Positions 55,138 to 64,000 of a DNA stretch of 64,000 nucleotides are shown piece after piece (within the stretch, counting starts at the first letter, position 1; each line of letters opens with the position of its first letter). The DNA is taken from contig DBBP01000002.1 in NCBI GenBank assembly GCA_002292285.1, forward strand, positions 251,888 to 315,887, written 5' to 3'. The stretch is from Proteobacteria bacterium UBA981 (GTDB lineage Bacteria > Pseudomonadota > Gammaproteobacteria > Ga0077536). The translations under genes were made by a program, and so were the position numbers. The notes below the pieces were generated by a model. It searched no databases and was not told the DNA's origin. It saw only the letters and a list, made by a program, of their open reading frames with translations.

Positions 55138-55734
55138 AAGCTTTTCTCCCCTAACCCACAGGTACAAATGCTTAACTTCGTACCGGGCTTATTCCCGATG
55201 GTATGGACCAGGGCATCGTTTTTGCACAATGCGCCCGTTGTTCCACCAGCATTCACTGGAATGGGTACTTTGTCTCCCGCTTCCAGCGCGCTGACGGACT
55301 TCTTCAAATCTCGTTCGGCGAGTCAGTTCCTGCTGCATTTGGTGCAGGTCCCTTTCGCACTTTTTAGGAAGGGCGACTATAGGGGGGCGTGCCGAGACTG
55401 TCAACGCGTTCAAAGGCTTGCGCAGAAGCCGGAAACGTGGTTTTTCGGCTCGCTTGGGTTGCTCTTTTGACGATTCCTTGTCCCGAGCGCCGCACCATAC
55501 AAAGGCCACGACCCGCATGAAAGATTGCGCCATGCTTAGCTTTTATTGCAGCTCAGGTCGGAACCGTCAACGCTGCCCTGGACCGGGCGAAATGAGGTAC
55601 GCGAAAACCGCGCTGTTGATCGATGTGCGCAAATTTCAAGTGACTGTTTGTTAGCCAAGCCGATCAGCCTCGGCGGGGGTACTTCACTTAAGCGAACCAG
55701 CTCAGCTCGAAGCTTGCAGCGTGCTCGAAACCGC
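55138..55734. other. Region between YhaN-like and RND transporter genes
   Basis: A 597-base gap between two minus-strand genes; it should hold the promoter of the RND-YCF48 unit. Open frames here are not family-like. No RNA gene, repeat or clear terminator was seen. A run of G at 55381-55387 is a minor feature. Confidence 0.5.
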
Positions 55735-58700
55735 TCAGACTCCGAGCGTATGCACGGCCAGACGGTTTTTACTGACTGCCTCTTTGGCAATATCTATTAA
55801 ATGTTGATGATGAGTGAAAAGCATGACCTGCCCATTCTCTGCAAACGTATCAAGGGCCTTGAAAACGCGCGCTGCTCGAGCGTCATCCGAAGTAATCATC
55901 GCATCGTCCAGAACGAGAGGCAGGCCGGGATGGGAATCCCGGCGGAGTTTCAGGGCGGCCAAGCGTAAGGCGAGATAAAGTTGATCGGCGGTCCCCTCGC
56001 TCATCGCCTCAATACCGATTTCAGTGCCGTCGGTTTGCACGGCTCGGAGAATCGGCTTCCCGTCCGAATCGTCGCTCAGTAAGCGCAAATACCGGTTCTC
56101 GGTGATTAGTGCGAAGTATTCTGACGCCGCGGCAAGCATCGGACCCTGCGCCCTTTCTCGATAGCGCACCAGTGCAGCTGCCAAGAGCGCGTGTCCAAGT
56201 CGCAATCGGGCCCATGGTCGCAGTGCGGCGCGAAAGCGCGCGGCCGCGGCTTCGATTGATTCGCTGGCAGCAGCCGCAAGACCCGAATCATCAACGGCGG
56301 CAAGCCCGTGACGGGATTCTTCCTCTGCGCGGCGAGCTAAGTTTTGCGCGTCTTCCTGGATTGCAACTTTGGACTGGGTTTGTTCAAGAGCGGTATTAAT
56401 TGCCGCGGCGTCCAGGTTTGCCAAGCGCGCGCGAAGTTCAGATTCAGCAATATTGGAAACCTCTGCTATCTGTTCGCGAATCTGTGTCACTTGCTCGAGC
56501 AAGGTCTTTTTCTGCATCGATGCGGACTCGAGGTCGGGCAAATCCTGAGCGGCGACCACCCCGGCCGCCCGACACAATTTCTCGAGGTCGGCGCTGTGAA
56601 TTTGTTGCTCCTCTTTCGCCACACGCATTCGTTGTTCGGCGGATTGTTGGTCGCGCATTAAATCTTTACGTTGCTGTGCGACCTCACGCGCGCCGAGCAG
56701 GCGCTGGTGCATGCGGTCGGCGAAATCTTCCGGGTCGTCTGGCGCATCCTGATTCAACAAGGTCGCAAGGACGGCTGCGCGCTCAGCAAACTCAATCACC
56801 AGCGACTTGTGAGATGCCAGCTGTCGCCGTTCGTCACACAAACTTGCTTCTGCCTTCGCAATGACCTCGAGTTCTGCCAGCCGCGCTTTGAACTCGCTTA
56901 TGTCGAGATCGCCTCGCAAACGGATTCTTTCGAGCCACTTTTCCAGCGCCCGCGAATGTTGTTCTATCTCATCGGTCGCCTTTGCAGAATCAATAGCGTA
57001 CTTCGCGCGTTCGGCAACCGCCCGTTGCCTGTTCCTCTCACGTTCCGCATCCGTTGCGTCTTGTTCGAGGGAACTTCGGATCAACTGCGCTGCCTGAGTC
57101 ATCGCCGCGTCCAGATCGCCATCCGCATCCGTGCCCACTGGCAGCGATGTCGGTGCACCAGCCTCACGCATCGCTTGATGTAGTTTTTCAAGGACTAGCC
57201 GCGCTGCCTCCAGCGAATCGTCCCTGCGCGCGCAAAGACTATCGAGGTGGTCTTGTACTTCAAGAACGCGCGCACGCTTCGTCTGCCACTCCTCCAGCGC
57301 ATCGATCTCTAGGTCTGGCAAGATTGCGCGCGACAGTTTCGCTTTCCACTCGCCCTGGAGTTCAGCTGAGCGCGCGCGTAGTTGTGTCAGCGACGCCGTA
57401 CTCTTCTCGAGGGCCGCTTCCATTTGCTCGATTCGAGTCATTGATTCAGTAAGAAGAGCGGCGCGTTCGGCATCCGCGCCCAACATATCTGCTTGTCGGT
57501 CGCTCTCGCGCTGAGCGATCTCAAATGCCTCGGGCAACGCGTGTCTGTCATCGAAAGTCGGCCCAACTGCGGCGGGGTCTACGGTGAGTTCGATGAAAGC
57601 CTTACGGATCAGGGTCCACCCAGCATCGCGGTGCTCGCGGGCAGCCTTCAACGATTCCGCATTAATCAATTCGCCGCTTGCCGCCAGCTTTCGCTCGCGC
57701 AGCCGCTGCTCGCCGAGGTCGATTTTGAGCTTTTCCTCAGTGTCGATATGTCTGTCGATCTCGCTGCGCGTCAGTGCTAATTCCTCTCTGGCCTGGCCGA
57801 TTTCCGACTCCAGCAAGGGGCACGTGCGCTTCAGTGCATCAACCGACGCTTGCCCAAGTTCGGGGAGACGTTGGCGTACTTCCGCTGCAGCCGTAGAGAT
57901 TTGCTGGTCGAAGTCATTGAGTCGTTGGCGAACATTACCCAAAGCCTGGGCTTGGTGTAGAGATCGCTCGACGCGTTGACGCTGGCTGTCATCTATACGT
58001 GGTGCACTTTCGCTCGCGTGCACGCTGAGCTGTTCGTCGAGCGATGACATTTGTGCGGCTAACGCGCTGGCACGTTGCTGCAAAGAGTCGAGCGTAGCGA
58101 GCCGCTGCGCCAGACTTAGCTTATCCGCCTCAGAGGGCATTGCCGCGAGGATTTCGTCCATAGTGAGCGCTGGATCAATGCGGGCAAGTTTCGTCTTTAG
58201 GTCCTGCTCCGTGCCGCTGACCAGTGCTTGCCGCTGCCTCGCCTCAACTCGGGCCCTTGAAGTCGAGTCCACTGCGGCTACCAGGCGCTCGACCGCTGTT
58301 GCGTGTTCGAGCAAAGCGGGATCGACTTGCAGGGGCCTTAATGCGTCTGTGCATCTCTCCAGATCGTTGCGAGCTTCGAGCTGGTCTTTACCCGCGCGCG
58401 TTAACGCTTGTTGCGCCGCCAGGCGGCGTTCGCGCGCACCATCCGGAAGATCGGGACCGGTGGCGAATAGTGTCAGCGATTCCGTGGCAAGGTCGAGTCG
58501 CTTGACGAGGGGCTCTATTGCCCGCAACTCAGTCAGCTCAACGGCACGACGTCGCAGTGTTTCCAATTCAGCGCTGACATCGGCGAGCTGGGTTTTCGCT
58601 TCCTCGTGGGCGCGATAGAGTTTGTGCCAATCGTTGGGTTTGGTTTGCGCGGCGCGTAATTCTCGCCGTGCCGTATCGATGGCAGTACGGGCGCCGTTAA

Positions 58701-59274
58701 TAATCGCGTTGTGTGAGCGGGCGTGAGGATTGAAATATCGCTTTGCGTCGCCGTCCAACTGTTCAAGAAGCACTGCGATACCTTGTGTCCCTGCGCTCGC
58801 TTCGAAAAGAGCCGATCCGAGTTCACCCTCGCCCTCCAGCAAATTCTTGCCGCCTGTTCTTAATCGCTCGTGATCAAGACCGAACATCAGCTCGAATTCC
58901 TGGCGTTGCAATCCGCTCGTCAGAGCGCGCACCAGCCCTGGTTCCGGGAGCGTCGTCAATTCATATGGCCCTGCACTAATATCGAAGCGGCTCAGGGTGT
59001 CCTTACGACCCTTTCGTCGAACCAATCCAATCTCGTTGCCGTCGTCATCGATAAATATCGCCGAGATGCGCAGATCTGCCGAGGCATGCAGGAAGTTGTC
59101 AGCACTGCGGGTTGGAATACCGAATCGAAGATCAGTCATTGCGCGCAAGGCGGAAGATTTTCCCGCCTCGTTTGGCCCGTAGATTAAATGTAGGTTCGCT
59201 GGCGTGTTGACGAAATCGAGAGTCTCGTGCGTGAACGGACCAAACGCTTCGAGGATCAGGCGGCCTATTTTCAT
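55735..59274 (-). CDS. YhaN-type AAA/SMC-like ATPase (SbcC-related)
   Basis: A 1179-residue ATPase of the Rad50/SbcC/YhaN type. Walker A is GPNEAGKS at residues 33-40; the central ~800 residues are Glu/Arg/Ala-rich heptads, a long coiled coil; the C-terminal lobe has the MSEGTADQLYLALRLAAL signature and Walker B VLDDAMI, with a switch His in FTHHQHL. It should pair with the nuclease encoded upstream to process DNA ends. Its ATG overlaps the nuclease stop by four bases. Full length for the YhaN group. Confidence 0.9.
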   Translation of the reverse strand: MKIGRLILEAFGPFTHETLDFVNTPANLHLIYGPNEAGKSSALRAMTDLRFGIPTRSADNFLHASADLRISAIFIDDDGNEIGLVRRKGRKDTLSRFDISAGPYELTTLPEPGLVRALTSGLQRQEFELMFGLDHERLRTGGKNLLEGEGELGSALFEASAGTQGIAVLLEQLDGDAKRYFNPHARSHNAIINGARTAIDTARRELRAAQTKPNDWHKLYRAHEEAKTQLADVSAELETLRRRAVELTELRAIEPLVKRLDLATESLTLFATGPDLPDGARERRLAAQQALTRAGKDQLEARNDLERCTDALRPLQVDPALLEHATAVERLVAAVDSTSRARVEARQRQALVSGTEQDLKTKLARIDPALTMDEILAAMPSEADKLSLAQRLATLDSLQQRASALAAQMSSLDEQLSVHASESAPRIDDSQRQRVERSLHQAQALGNVRQRLNDFDQQISTAAAEVRQRLPELGQASVDALKRTCPLLESEIGQAREELALTRSEIDRHIDTEEKLKIDLGEQRLRERKLAASGELINAESLKAAREHRDAGWTLIRKAFIELTVDPAAVGPTFDDRHALPEAFEIAQRESDRQADMLGADAERAALLTESMTRIEQMEAALEKSTASLTQLRARSAELQGEWKAKLSRAILPDLEIDALEEWQTKRARVLEVQDHLDSLCARRDDSLEAARLVLEKLHQAMREAGAPTSLPVGTDADGDLDAAMTQAAQLIRSSLEQDATDAERERNRQRAVAERAKYAIDSAKATDEIEQHSRALEKWLERIRLRGDLDISEFKARLAELEVIAKAEASLCDERRQLASHKSLVIEFAERAAVLATLLNQDAPDDPEDFADRMHQRLLGAREVAQQRKDLMRDQQSAEQRMRVAKEEQQIHSADLEKLCRAAGVVAAQDLPDLESASMQKKTLLEQVTQIREQIAEVSNIAESELRARLANLDAAAINTALEQTQSKVAIQEDAQNLARRAEEESRHGLAAVDDSGLAAAASESIEAAAARFRAALRPWARLRLGHALLAAALVRYRERAQGPMLAAASEYFALITENRYLRLLSDDSDGKPILRAVQTDGTEIGIEAMSEGTADQLYLALRLAALKLRRDSHPGLPLVLDDAMITSDDARAARVFKALDTFAENGQVMLFTHHQHLIDIAKEAVSKNRLAVHTLGV

Positions 59275-60530
59275 TCTGGCGCCCGCGTCGAAAGGAGGCG
59301 CGCGAGGACGGTCGCTTCGGCGTCGAGGAAAAGCGCGCGCAGGCCCTCAACGTCGGCCAACCCGGGAAGGTCCTCCTGGCCGACCTCCGCCGGTAACTCC
59401 GCGAGCAGCTTGCCTAACTCTCCGCTCGCAAAGCGCGAAAGCTCAGCTTCGTCGGTGCAGATCGCATCAACCAAACGCACGAGTTCGCCAATCGCATCTT
59501 CGCGTTCTGCCTGGGCACCGCGGTCCACCGGAGCGGACGTCCTGACCTTCACCTGCTCAATCCACACATCTGCATCGCCCAAGTCCTGGGCCGCCGCCTG
59601 AACGGCAGCAGCCAGCGTGCCCGGCATGCGGGATTCCAGATCCTGCAATACCGTTGCGCCCACAAGGGTCACACGCGTGGCGTGAAGCTGATCGGGCGCA
59701 GCGGAAATGATCTGCTCAATCGCGTGACGAAAAGCAGCGCCGACCGCTTCCAGTCGTTCCTCGCCAGCGATGTCAATTTGTACCTGACTCCAGCGCACCA
59801 CATCGAGCGCCACGAACTCGCTGGCGACGTTACTGCCATCCACGCTGACCAGTTCGCAGCCCTTAGGTCCAGTCTCGTTAGCGTGCCGCCCCTGCAGGTT
59901 TCCCGGGTACACAATGCGCGGGATCTCGCTCACCACCTCGCGGGCATGCACATGTCCGAGTGCCCAATAGTCGTAGCCCTTGGACTCAAGCATGTCGACC
60001 GTAGTCGGCGCATACGGATCGTGTCCCGCGCGACCATTCAGGCTCGTATGTAACAGCCCGATGTTGAACATCCCGGCGACGGGTTCCGGATATTCCGGTA
60101 CAAAATCTTCATCGACGGCGCGGTTTGGAAAACTTTTCCCGTGAATGGCAACACCCAGATTTTCGATGCAGGTGGTTTCAGCCGCGCGGCTCGAGAATAT
60201 TTTTACGTTATCGGGTGGAATGAGTCGCCGCGTGATGACACTTTGCGCGTCGTGGTTCCCCTGGACAATAAACACGCGGACACCGGCGCGCCCAAGACGC
60301 ACCATCTGGCCACGAAAAAACTGTCCTGTATGGAAGTCCTGCCATTCACCGTCGTAGATGTCGCCGGCCAACAATACGAAATCAACATCTTCCTGAATGG
60401 CCAACTCGACCAGGTTCTCCAACGCCTGCCTGGTCGCTCCGCGAATGCGCTCGACCGGTGCGCCGTCATAGCGATCCAAGCCACGCAAGGGACTGTCGAC
60501 ATGGAGATCAGCGGCGTGGATGAAACGCAT
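59271..60530 (-). CDS. YhaO-type DNA repair metallophosphoesterase (SbcD-related)
   Basis: A 419-residue calcineurin-like nuclease. The di-metal motifs are ADLHVD, GDIYD, GNHD, LLHTS and GHVH, in the SbcD/Mre11 order. The C-terminal region differs from SbcD and fits YhaO, the partner of YhaN. It likely acts on double-strand breaks. ATG 60530 is chosen because MRFIHAADLHVD is the family's N terminus; an ATG at 60572 is also in frame. It overlaps yhaN by four bases. Confidence 0.9.
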   Translation of the reverse strand: MRFIHAADLHVDSPLRGLDRYDGAPVERIRGATRQALENLVELAIQEDVDFVLLAGDIYDGEWQDFHTGQFFRGQMVRLGRAGVRVFIVQGNHDAQSVITRRLIPPDNVKIFSSRAAETTCIENLGVAIHGKSFPNRAVDEDFVPEYPEPVAGMFNIGLLHTSLNGRAGHDPYAPTTVDMLESKGYDYWALGHVHAREVVSEIPRIVYPGNLQGRHANETGPKGCELVSVDGSNVASEFVALDVVRWSQVQIDIAGEERLEAVGAAFRHAIEQIISAAPDQLHATRVTLVGATVLQDLESRMPGTLAAAVQAAAQDLGDADVWIEQVKVRTSAPVDRGAQAEREDAIGELVRLVDAICTDEAELSRFASGELGKLLAELPAEVGQEDLPGLADVEGLRALFLDAEATVLARLLSTRAPE

Positions 60531-60798
60531 AGTGGTTAATTCCAGTGGCTGCGCCAACGGCGCGGTCTGCATTCGCGCGGCAACGAGTTTCTGTTAGTTT
60601 TCATAGCTTGTCCCTTGCCTTGATAACGCGCGCATCAGGCTCCGTCATAACTTACGGCGATTGGTTTGTGAGACGTACGGAAACTCAGGCTCTCGCGTGA
60701 TCCTGGTGTTCGGGATTCGCGCGCGTGACGGATGGCACGAGCAATTTCCAAGTTTCGATTTCGATCACCGTTATGCTTGCCAGGCTTCATACATAACA

Positions 60799-62094
60799 TC
60801 ACAAATTTAGTGTGCCCTGAATTTTTTCGCGCACCACTTCAGGCACGCCAACCTTGTCGGCAAACGCGCGCCATTTCGAGACCGTCGCCTGGACTTCCCC
60901 AACGATTTTCGTAGCACGCCCGCGCTTCATCGAAACCGTCTTTGCGCAGGCATTGAAATCCGCCATCGTGAAATTGTCGCGTTTGCCGTTCATCGTCATT
61001 TGATGGCTCGCCGTCCACGCGCCGGCAGGATTAAAGCTGTAGGTCATATCAAAGGCGGGCGCCAGAGACCACTCACCGGATTTGTTCATCAGCAAGGCGA
61101 TGTTTTTCACGTGGTCGTCCTGATTGCGGGCCACGATGTTAAACACCATGCGCCGAAACAGTTGCTCAATGGCCTCCATCGGCAACTGCAGTTGCCGCAA
61201 CACCAGCAACGCCTGCTCGTAGCTAAACGCGCCTGCCATATTGAAATCGTAATGCGCCAGCGCGCAAAGTGATTGCATGTGTAGTTTTTCGCCGGCAGCC
61301 AGGCGGTCGAAGCGGCGTGTCATGAAATGCGAGCGGTCATTCTCGTTAAACAGTCGGCATTCGTTCATGTCGATGCCACATGCACGTGCCATTAAACAGT
61401 ACGCATATTCGATCAGCCCGTAGCCTTTCGGATCTGCCAGCTCCTTATCCTTGTTGTCGCTAACGCCGTCAAATTTCAGCAACCAGTAGTCGAATCCTTC
61501 GTCAGCTTTGACCTGGCCAGATCGGACTTCGTTGGTTGCCGAATTCCATGCGATAACTGCTTTCGCTCGCGCACCTCCGGCGGACGTACCGACGCGCAGA
61601 ATATCCGTGAGCGCATCTGCTCTGCCCTCAGCCGCAAAACACCCCTGCAGGTTATTCCGATGGGTCAGGACGTCCGAGGCAAGCTCTACCAAATTGCTGA
61701 CCTCAATACGCGTCGCCTGCTTCGCTCCGGGACCGATGACGGGAGCGAATTCCAGCGCACCCATGCCGCGCGCTCCGGAATAGCAAAGTCGCTCAACAGC
61801 GTTGAAGGAATCCGCCTGCCGCCCCTGCGACGCCAGCCAGGCATCGATCAGCGCATTGCCGAATTTATCGGGCAGCGAGTCCGCGAGCAGGCCGGGCAGG
61901 CCACGAAAAGTTGTGCGAGAAAGCTCGGGGAAGCGGTACACACGGCCAGACAAGGGCATCGCGATGGGTGCAACTTGAATGCCGCTTTGCGCGAACGCAG
62001 CATCGTATTCGAAGCTGGCCACGTCCTGCTCATTGTCGAGTGCGACCGCGCCGATGGTTCTCCCCCACAGCCTGACTTCTGCCAGTGAGGTCAT
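60799..62094 (-). CDS. hipA: HipA family serine/threonine kinase toxin
   Basis: A 431-residue HipA kinase. HipA phosphorylates glutamyl-tRNA synthetase (in E. coli) and slows growth, giving persistence. The N-terminal subdomain is MTSLAEVRLWGRTIGA; the kinase core has the P-loop-like VGTSAGGARAKA with a likely autophosphorylated Ser, DRSHFMTRRFDR, the catalytic-loop motif RNQDDHVKN and a DMTYSFNP activation segment. All look intact. Its start overlaps the hipB stop by four bases. The true target in this organism is not known. Confidence 0.92.
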   Translation of the reverse strand: MTSLAEVRLWGRTIGAVALDNEQDVASFEYDAAFAQSGIQVAPIAMPLSGRVYRFPELSRTTFRGLPGLLADSLPDKFGNALIDAWLASQGRQADSFNAVERLCYSGARGMGALEFAPVIGPGAKQATRIEVSNLVELASDVLTHRNNLQGCFAAEGRADALTDILRVGTSAGGARAKAVIAWNSATNEVRSGQVKADEGFDYWLLKFDGVSDNKDKELADPKGYGLIEYAYCLMARACGIDMNECRLFNENDRSHFMTRRFDRLAAGEKLHMQSLCALAHYDFNMAGAFSYEQALLVLRQLQLPMEAIEQLFRRMVFNIVARNQDDHVKNIALLMNKSGEWSLAPAFDMTYSFNPAGAWTASHQMTMNGKRDNFTMADFNACAKTVSMKRGRATKIVGEVQATVSKWRAFADKVGVPEVVREKIQGTLNL

Positions 62095-62450
62095 GGCTCG
62101 TCATCCCAGTGCCATGGTTCGCCAGTCGCCTTGGCGAGACGTTGACCTGAAGCCCGTTGTCGGACCCTACCCTTACGCTTTAGCAGGTCCATCGGCCTGG
62201 CTCCCGGCTCCGAGATCAGGCTATTGAGCCCTGCTGCGGCGTCCAGCACCCGCAGCACACGAATCAAGGTGACCAGCTGTGATGTTTTCCCCGCCTCCAT
62301 ACGCTCGAGAGTGCGTTTGGCGATGCCCGCTTGTTGGGCCACCGCCGCCTGGGTTAGCTGCATGTCAAGGCGGCGAGCAGCAATTCGTACGCCCAATTCA
62401 GCTAATACGGCATCGTCTGTAAGTAGGTCTGTTATCTCCATGGTCGTCAT
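62091..62450 (-). CDS. hipB: HipB-like XRE family antitoxin
   Basis: A 119-residue protein with an N-terminal XRE helix-turn-helix (MQLTQAAVAQQAGIAKRTLERMEAG) and a ~45-residue basic C-terminal tail (LKRKGRVRQRAS). It should bind HipA and repress the operon. It has a longer tail than E. coli HipB. The start is uncertain: ATG 62450 is given, but ATG 62480 and 62441 are in frame and none has a good Shine-Dalgarno; leaderless translation is possible. The stop overlaps hipA. Confidence 0.87.
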   Translation of the reverse strand: MTTMEITDLLTDDAVLAELGVRIAARRLDMQLTQAAVAQQAGIAKRTLERMEAGKTSQLVTLIRVLRVLDAAAGLNSLISEPGARPMDLLKRKGRVRQRASGQRLAKATGEPWHWDDEP

Positions 62451-62469
62451 ATATTGCGAGTTGATCTGT

Positions 62470-62600
62470 AAAATTGACATATATCGTTACATATTACGAG
62501 ATACTCTGAAAAATAATTTGACTCATAAATCGTAATAATCATCGATATAATGATTTTATATGTCTTAAGTCGCTATATTTTACGATATAAATACTTCTAG
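62470..62600. promoter_or_regulatory. AT-rich operator/promoter region of hipBA
   Basis: An AT-rich region in a GC-rich window, upstream of hipB. Related inverted motifs recur: TCGTTACATATTACGA (62484-62499, imperfect palindrome), ATCGTAAT (62529-62536), AATCAT with ATGATT (62537-62555), and TATATTTTACGATATA (62574-62589). The shared core ATCGTWA/TWACGAT suggests an array of HipB sites. Binding is inferred from position. Confidence 0.6.
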
Positions 62601-62815
62601 GGAAGTCACCCTCTTTGTCTCAGTTATCGGCGAGGGATCCCGAAGCCACCCGCGCAAGACGACAGTCGGCCGAGTGGTGTCCGCTCTGGCGTTTAGCAAA
62701 AGCCCGGATTCGTGGCGTGGCGTAGGTCGTGGAAGATTGGCTTTTCGAGATTGATGCCACTCGGAGGAGCTGAACCGCGGACTTGATGCTTACGGATCGA
62801 TTGCGCCCCAAATGC
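62601..62815. other. Gap between hipB control region and HAD gene
   Basis: A non-coding stretch beyond the AT-rich sites; no feature is recognised. With the upstream control region it makes a 365-base gap. Confidence 0.45.
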
Positions 62816-63613
62816 TTAGTCTGGCACGACGGATCTAAGCTTTGCGGCTACGCCGTCCACGCCGTCTCCGGCTAGTATTTCCGTAGCTGTATCTCGCGCA
62901 TAAATGTCGCAATGAGCGGGGGCGGCGCTGTGGCCAGCCCAACTCAGCATAGAGACGTCGTTGATACTGTCTCCTACCGCGAGCACCTCATCACTTGATA
63001 TCCCCAAACTCTGCGTTAAACGATGCAAAGCTTGTCCCTTGCTGGCGTTTTGCGCGTGCACGGCAGTTACCGAGCTAAAGTCCAGCAACGTAGTACGGTC
63101 ACCGTAGCGTGCTTCTAATAGTCTATGAATCGTTGGTGCATGTTCTGGGTCACTGATAATGTCGATCCCAGTCGCTTGCACACCTGACTGGTGGGGCTTT
63201 GGGTGTATTTCCAAGGTCACCCGCGACAAATCAGCGAAGGACCGGGCCTGCGGACTGTCCGCCGTCACCAGGTAGCGTTTTGAATCGAACCACGCCAGGT
63301 CCCAACCGTGGGTTTCCGCGTAGTCGTAAACCTCCAAAGCGATGTCTGCGTCGATGGTGCAGCCATATTCCAGGCTGCCGTCCAACGCGTGAACAGATGC
63401 CCCCTGCTGGCATATCAATGGTTGGCTGATGCTGAGGTGACGAGCGATATAGGCCGCGCCCGGGTGCATTCTGCCGGTTGCGAGAACTACCTCAATGCCA
63501 GCGCCATGTAGCTCCCGCACTGCGTCTGTGATCGGTGCTTGTGGCAACGCATCAACGTCTGCGTCTGGCGAAAGAAGCGTTCCATCTATGTCCAGGGCAA
63601 CCAGCTTAATCAT
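62816..63613 (-). CDS. Cof-type HAD-IIB family phosphatase
   Basis: A 265-residue haloacid dehalogenase-type phosphatase. Motif I is D8-I-D10-G-T-L, motif II is the LATGR Thr, motif III is the Lys in NASKGQALH, and motif IV is GDSINDVSML. The C2B cap domain lies between motifs II and III (about residues 85-185), as in Cof/YidA. Members dephosphorylate sugar phosphates or cofactor intermediates; this one's substrate is unknown. A single gene at the right end. Confidence 0.92.
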   Translation of the reverse strand: MIKLVALDIDGTLLSPDADVDALPQAPITDAVRELHGAGIEVVLATGRMHPGAAYIARHLSISQPLICQQGASVHALDGSLEYGCTIDADIALEVYDYAETHGWDLAWFDSKRYLVTADSPQARSFADLSRVTLEIHPKPHQSGVQATGIDIISDPEHAPTIHRLLEARYGDRTTLLDFSSVTAVHAQNASKGQALHRLTQSLGISSDEVLAVGDSINDVSMLSWAGHSAAPAHCDIYARDTATEILAGDGVDGVAAKLRSVVPD

Positions 63614-64000
63614 GAGATATTGCGCCGAACCTTGCCGCGCTGTTACGCGGAATCAAGTACTGACCGGTAGTCGCTTTCAAGCTCAAAGCCCCTTCGCGAA
63701 TGGCATGCGCAGATTCGTGCCCAACGACGACACAACCCAATCCTCACGATAATAGCTTCGAATTGGCCAAGCCGACCAACGCCGACATTAAGAGTCGAAA
63801 GCCCGCGCATCACATCTAAGGAAAATCCCATTGTGCGGATCTGCGGATTCAGTGAACCAGCCATTTCGTGGCAGAGGTCGAGGTAGAGATCTTGGAGGAC
63901 CCCTGTCTAGCCAGGCGAATACGCAATTTTCCACTCGCTACCGCCTCACGCGGCGACAGTCTCTCGTGCGCGATAGCCCAAATGTATGAAGACACACCTT
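63614..64000. other. Right end of window, unassigned
   Basis: A 387-base stretch with no gene that can be supported. A minus-strand open frame (about 63643-63900) encodes DLYLDLCHEMAGSLNPQI then GLSTLNVGVGRLGQ, which looks like real protein but has no recognised family, no start with a Shine-Dalgarno, and an early stop; it may be a decayed gene. Confidence 0.35.

Noticed and set aside
1..64000. CRISPR arrays, insertion sequences, integrases, prophage genes, rRNA and tRNA
   Set aside because: No spaced direct repeats, transposase or integrase motifs, or RNA gene patterns were seen anywhere in the window.

Overview
The window is a gene-dense stretch of a moderately GC-rich proteobacterial chromosome. 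It is most likely from a free-living gammaproteobacterium: the order spoT-ridA-recG-ubiA at the left end, the PBP4-type DacB, YaaA, Uup and MalY/PatB all fit that group. Nitrile, alcohol, CoA-ester and possible F420-linked enzymes suggest a metabolically versatile environmental or marine lineage. The taxonomic placement is inference from gene content; no rRNA or tRNA gene was seen. About fifty protein genes are supported.

Layout, left half. 1-3.8 kb: 3' end of spoT, ridA, recG, ubiA. 4-8.2 kb: a PuuD-like membrane protein closed by a strong terminator, VanZ-like, CoA-transferase/GGCT/DUF488 overlapping genes, and an AhpD-like protein. 8.2-14.2 kb: dacB, patB, an SDR, a lipoprotein hydrolase with a SAM hydroxide adenosyltransferase, and a methyltransferase. 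14.2-22.8 kb: a TetR regulator divergent from hydantoinase/acetone-carboxylase-like subunits A and B (B carries a fused gamma-like zinc domain), with a perfect palindrome between them, then a PhyH-type dioxygenase and a quinohemoprotein alcohol dehydrogenase. 22.9-26.4 kb: a SulP transporter and a DUF3300 protein with a very arginine-rich tail. 26.7-30 kb: a complete nitrile to acid cassette (amidase, cobalt-type nitrile hydratase alpha and beta, accessory protein).

Layout, right half. 30-42 kb: MFS and EamA transporters, an SDR overlapping a luciferase-like oxidoreductase, a PPOX-class (possibly F420) protein, desaturase, cytochrome c, AtoE, YaaA, a lipoprotein cyclophilin, YciI and Uup. 42-60.5 kb is one long minus-strand block, described below. 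60.8-63.6 kb: hipBA with an AT-rich upstream region full of related inverted motifs, and a Cof-type HAD phosphatase.

The most interesting region is 42.0-55.1 kb. A compact, partly overlapping operon encodes ExbB/TolQ, two ExbD-like proteins (the second has Asn where the family has its essential membrane Asp), a TonB-like anchored protein whose C-terminal receptor-binding domain is replaced by a von Willebrand A domain, and a large periplasmic helical-repeat protein. Beside it lie a DUF1302 outer-membrane protein, a YCF48-like beta-propeller, an RND/MMPL pump and a Tat-exported DUF1329 protein. Together they look like a proton-motive-force-driven trans-envelope machine for a hydrophobic or lipid-like substrate. 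The substrate and mechanism are not known from sequence. Upstream on the same strand are YhaN/YhaO-type (SbcCD-like) genes.
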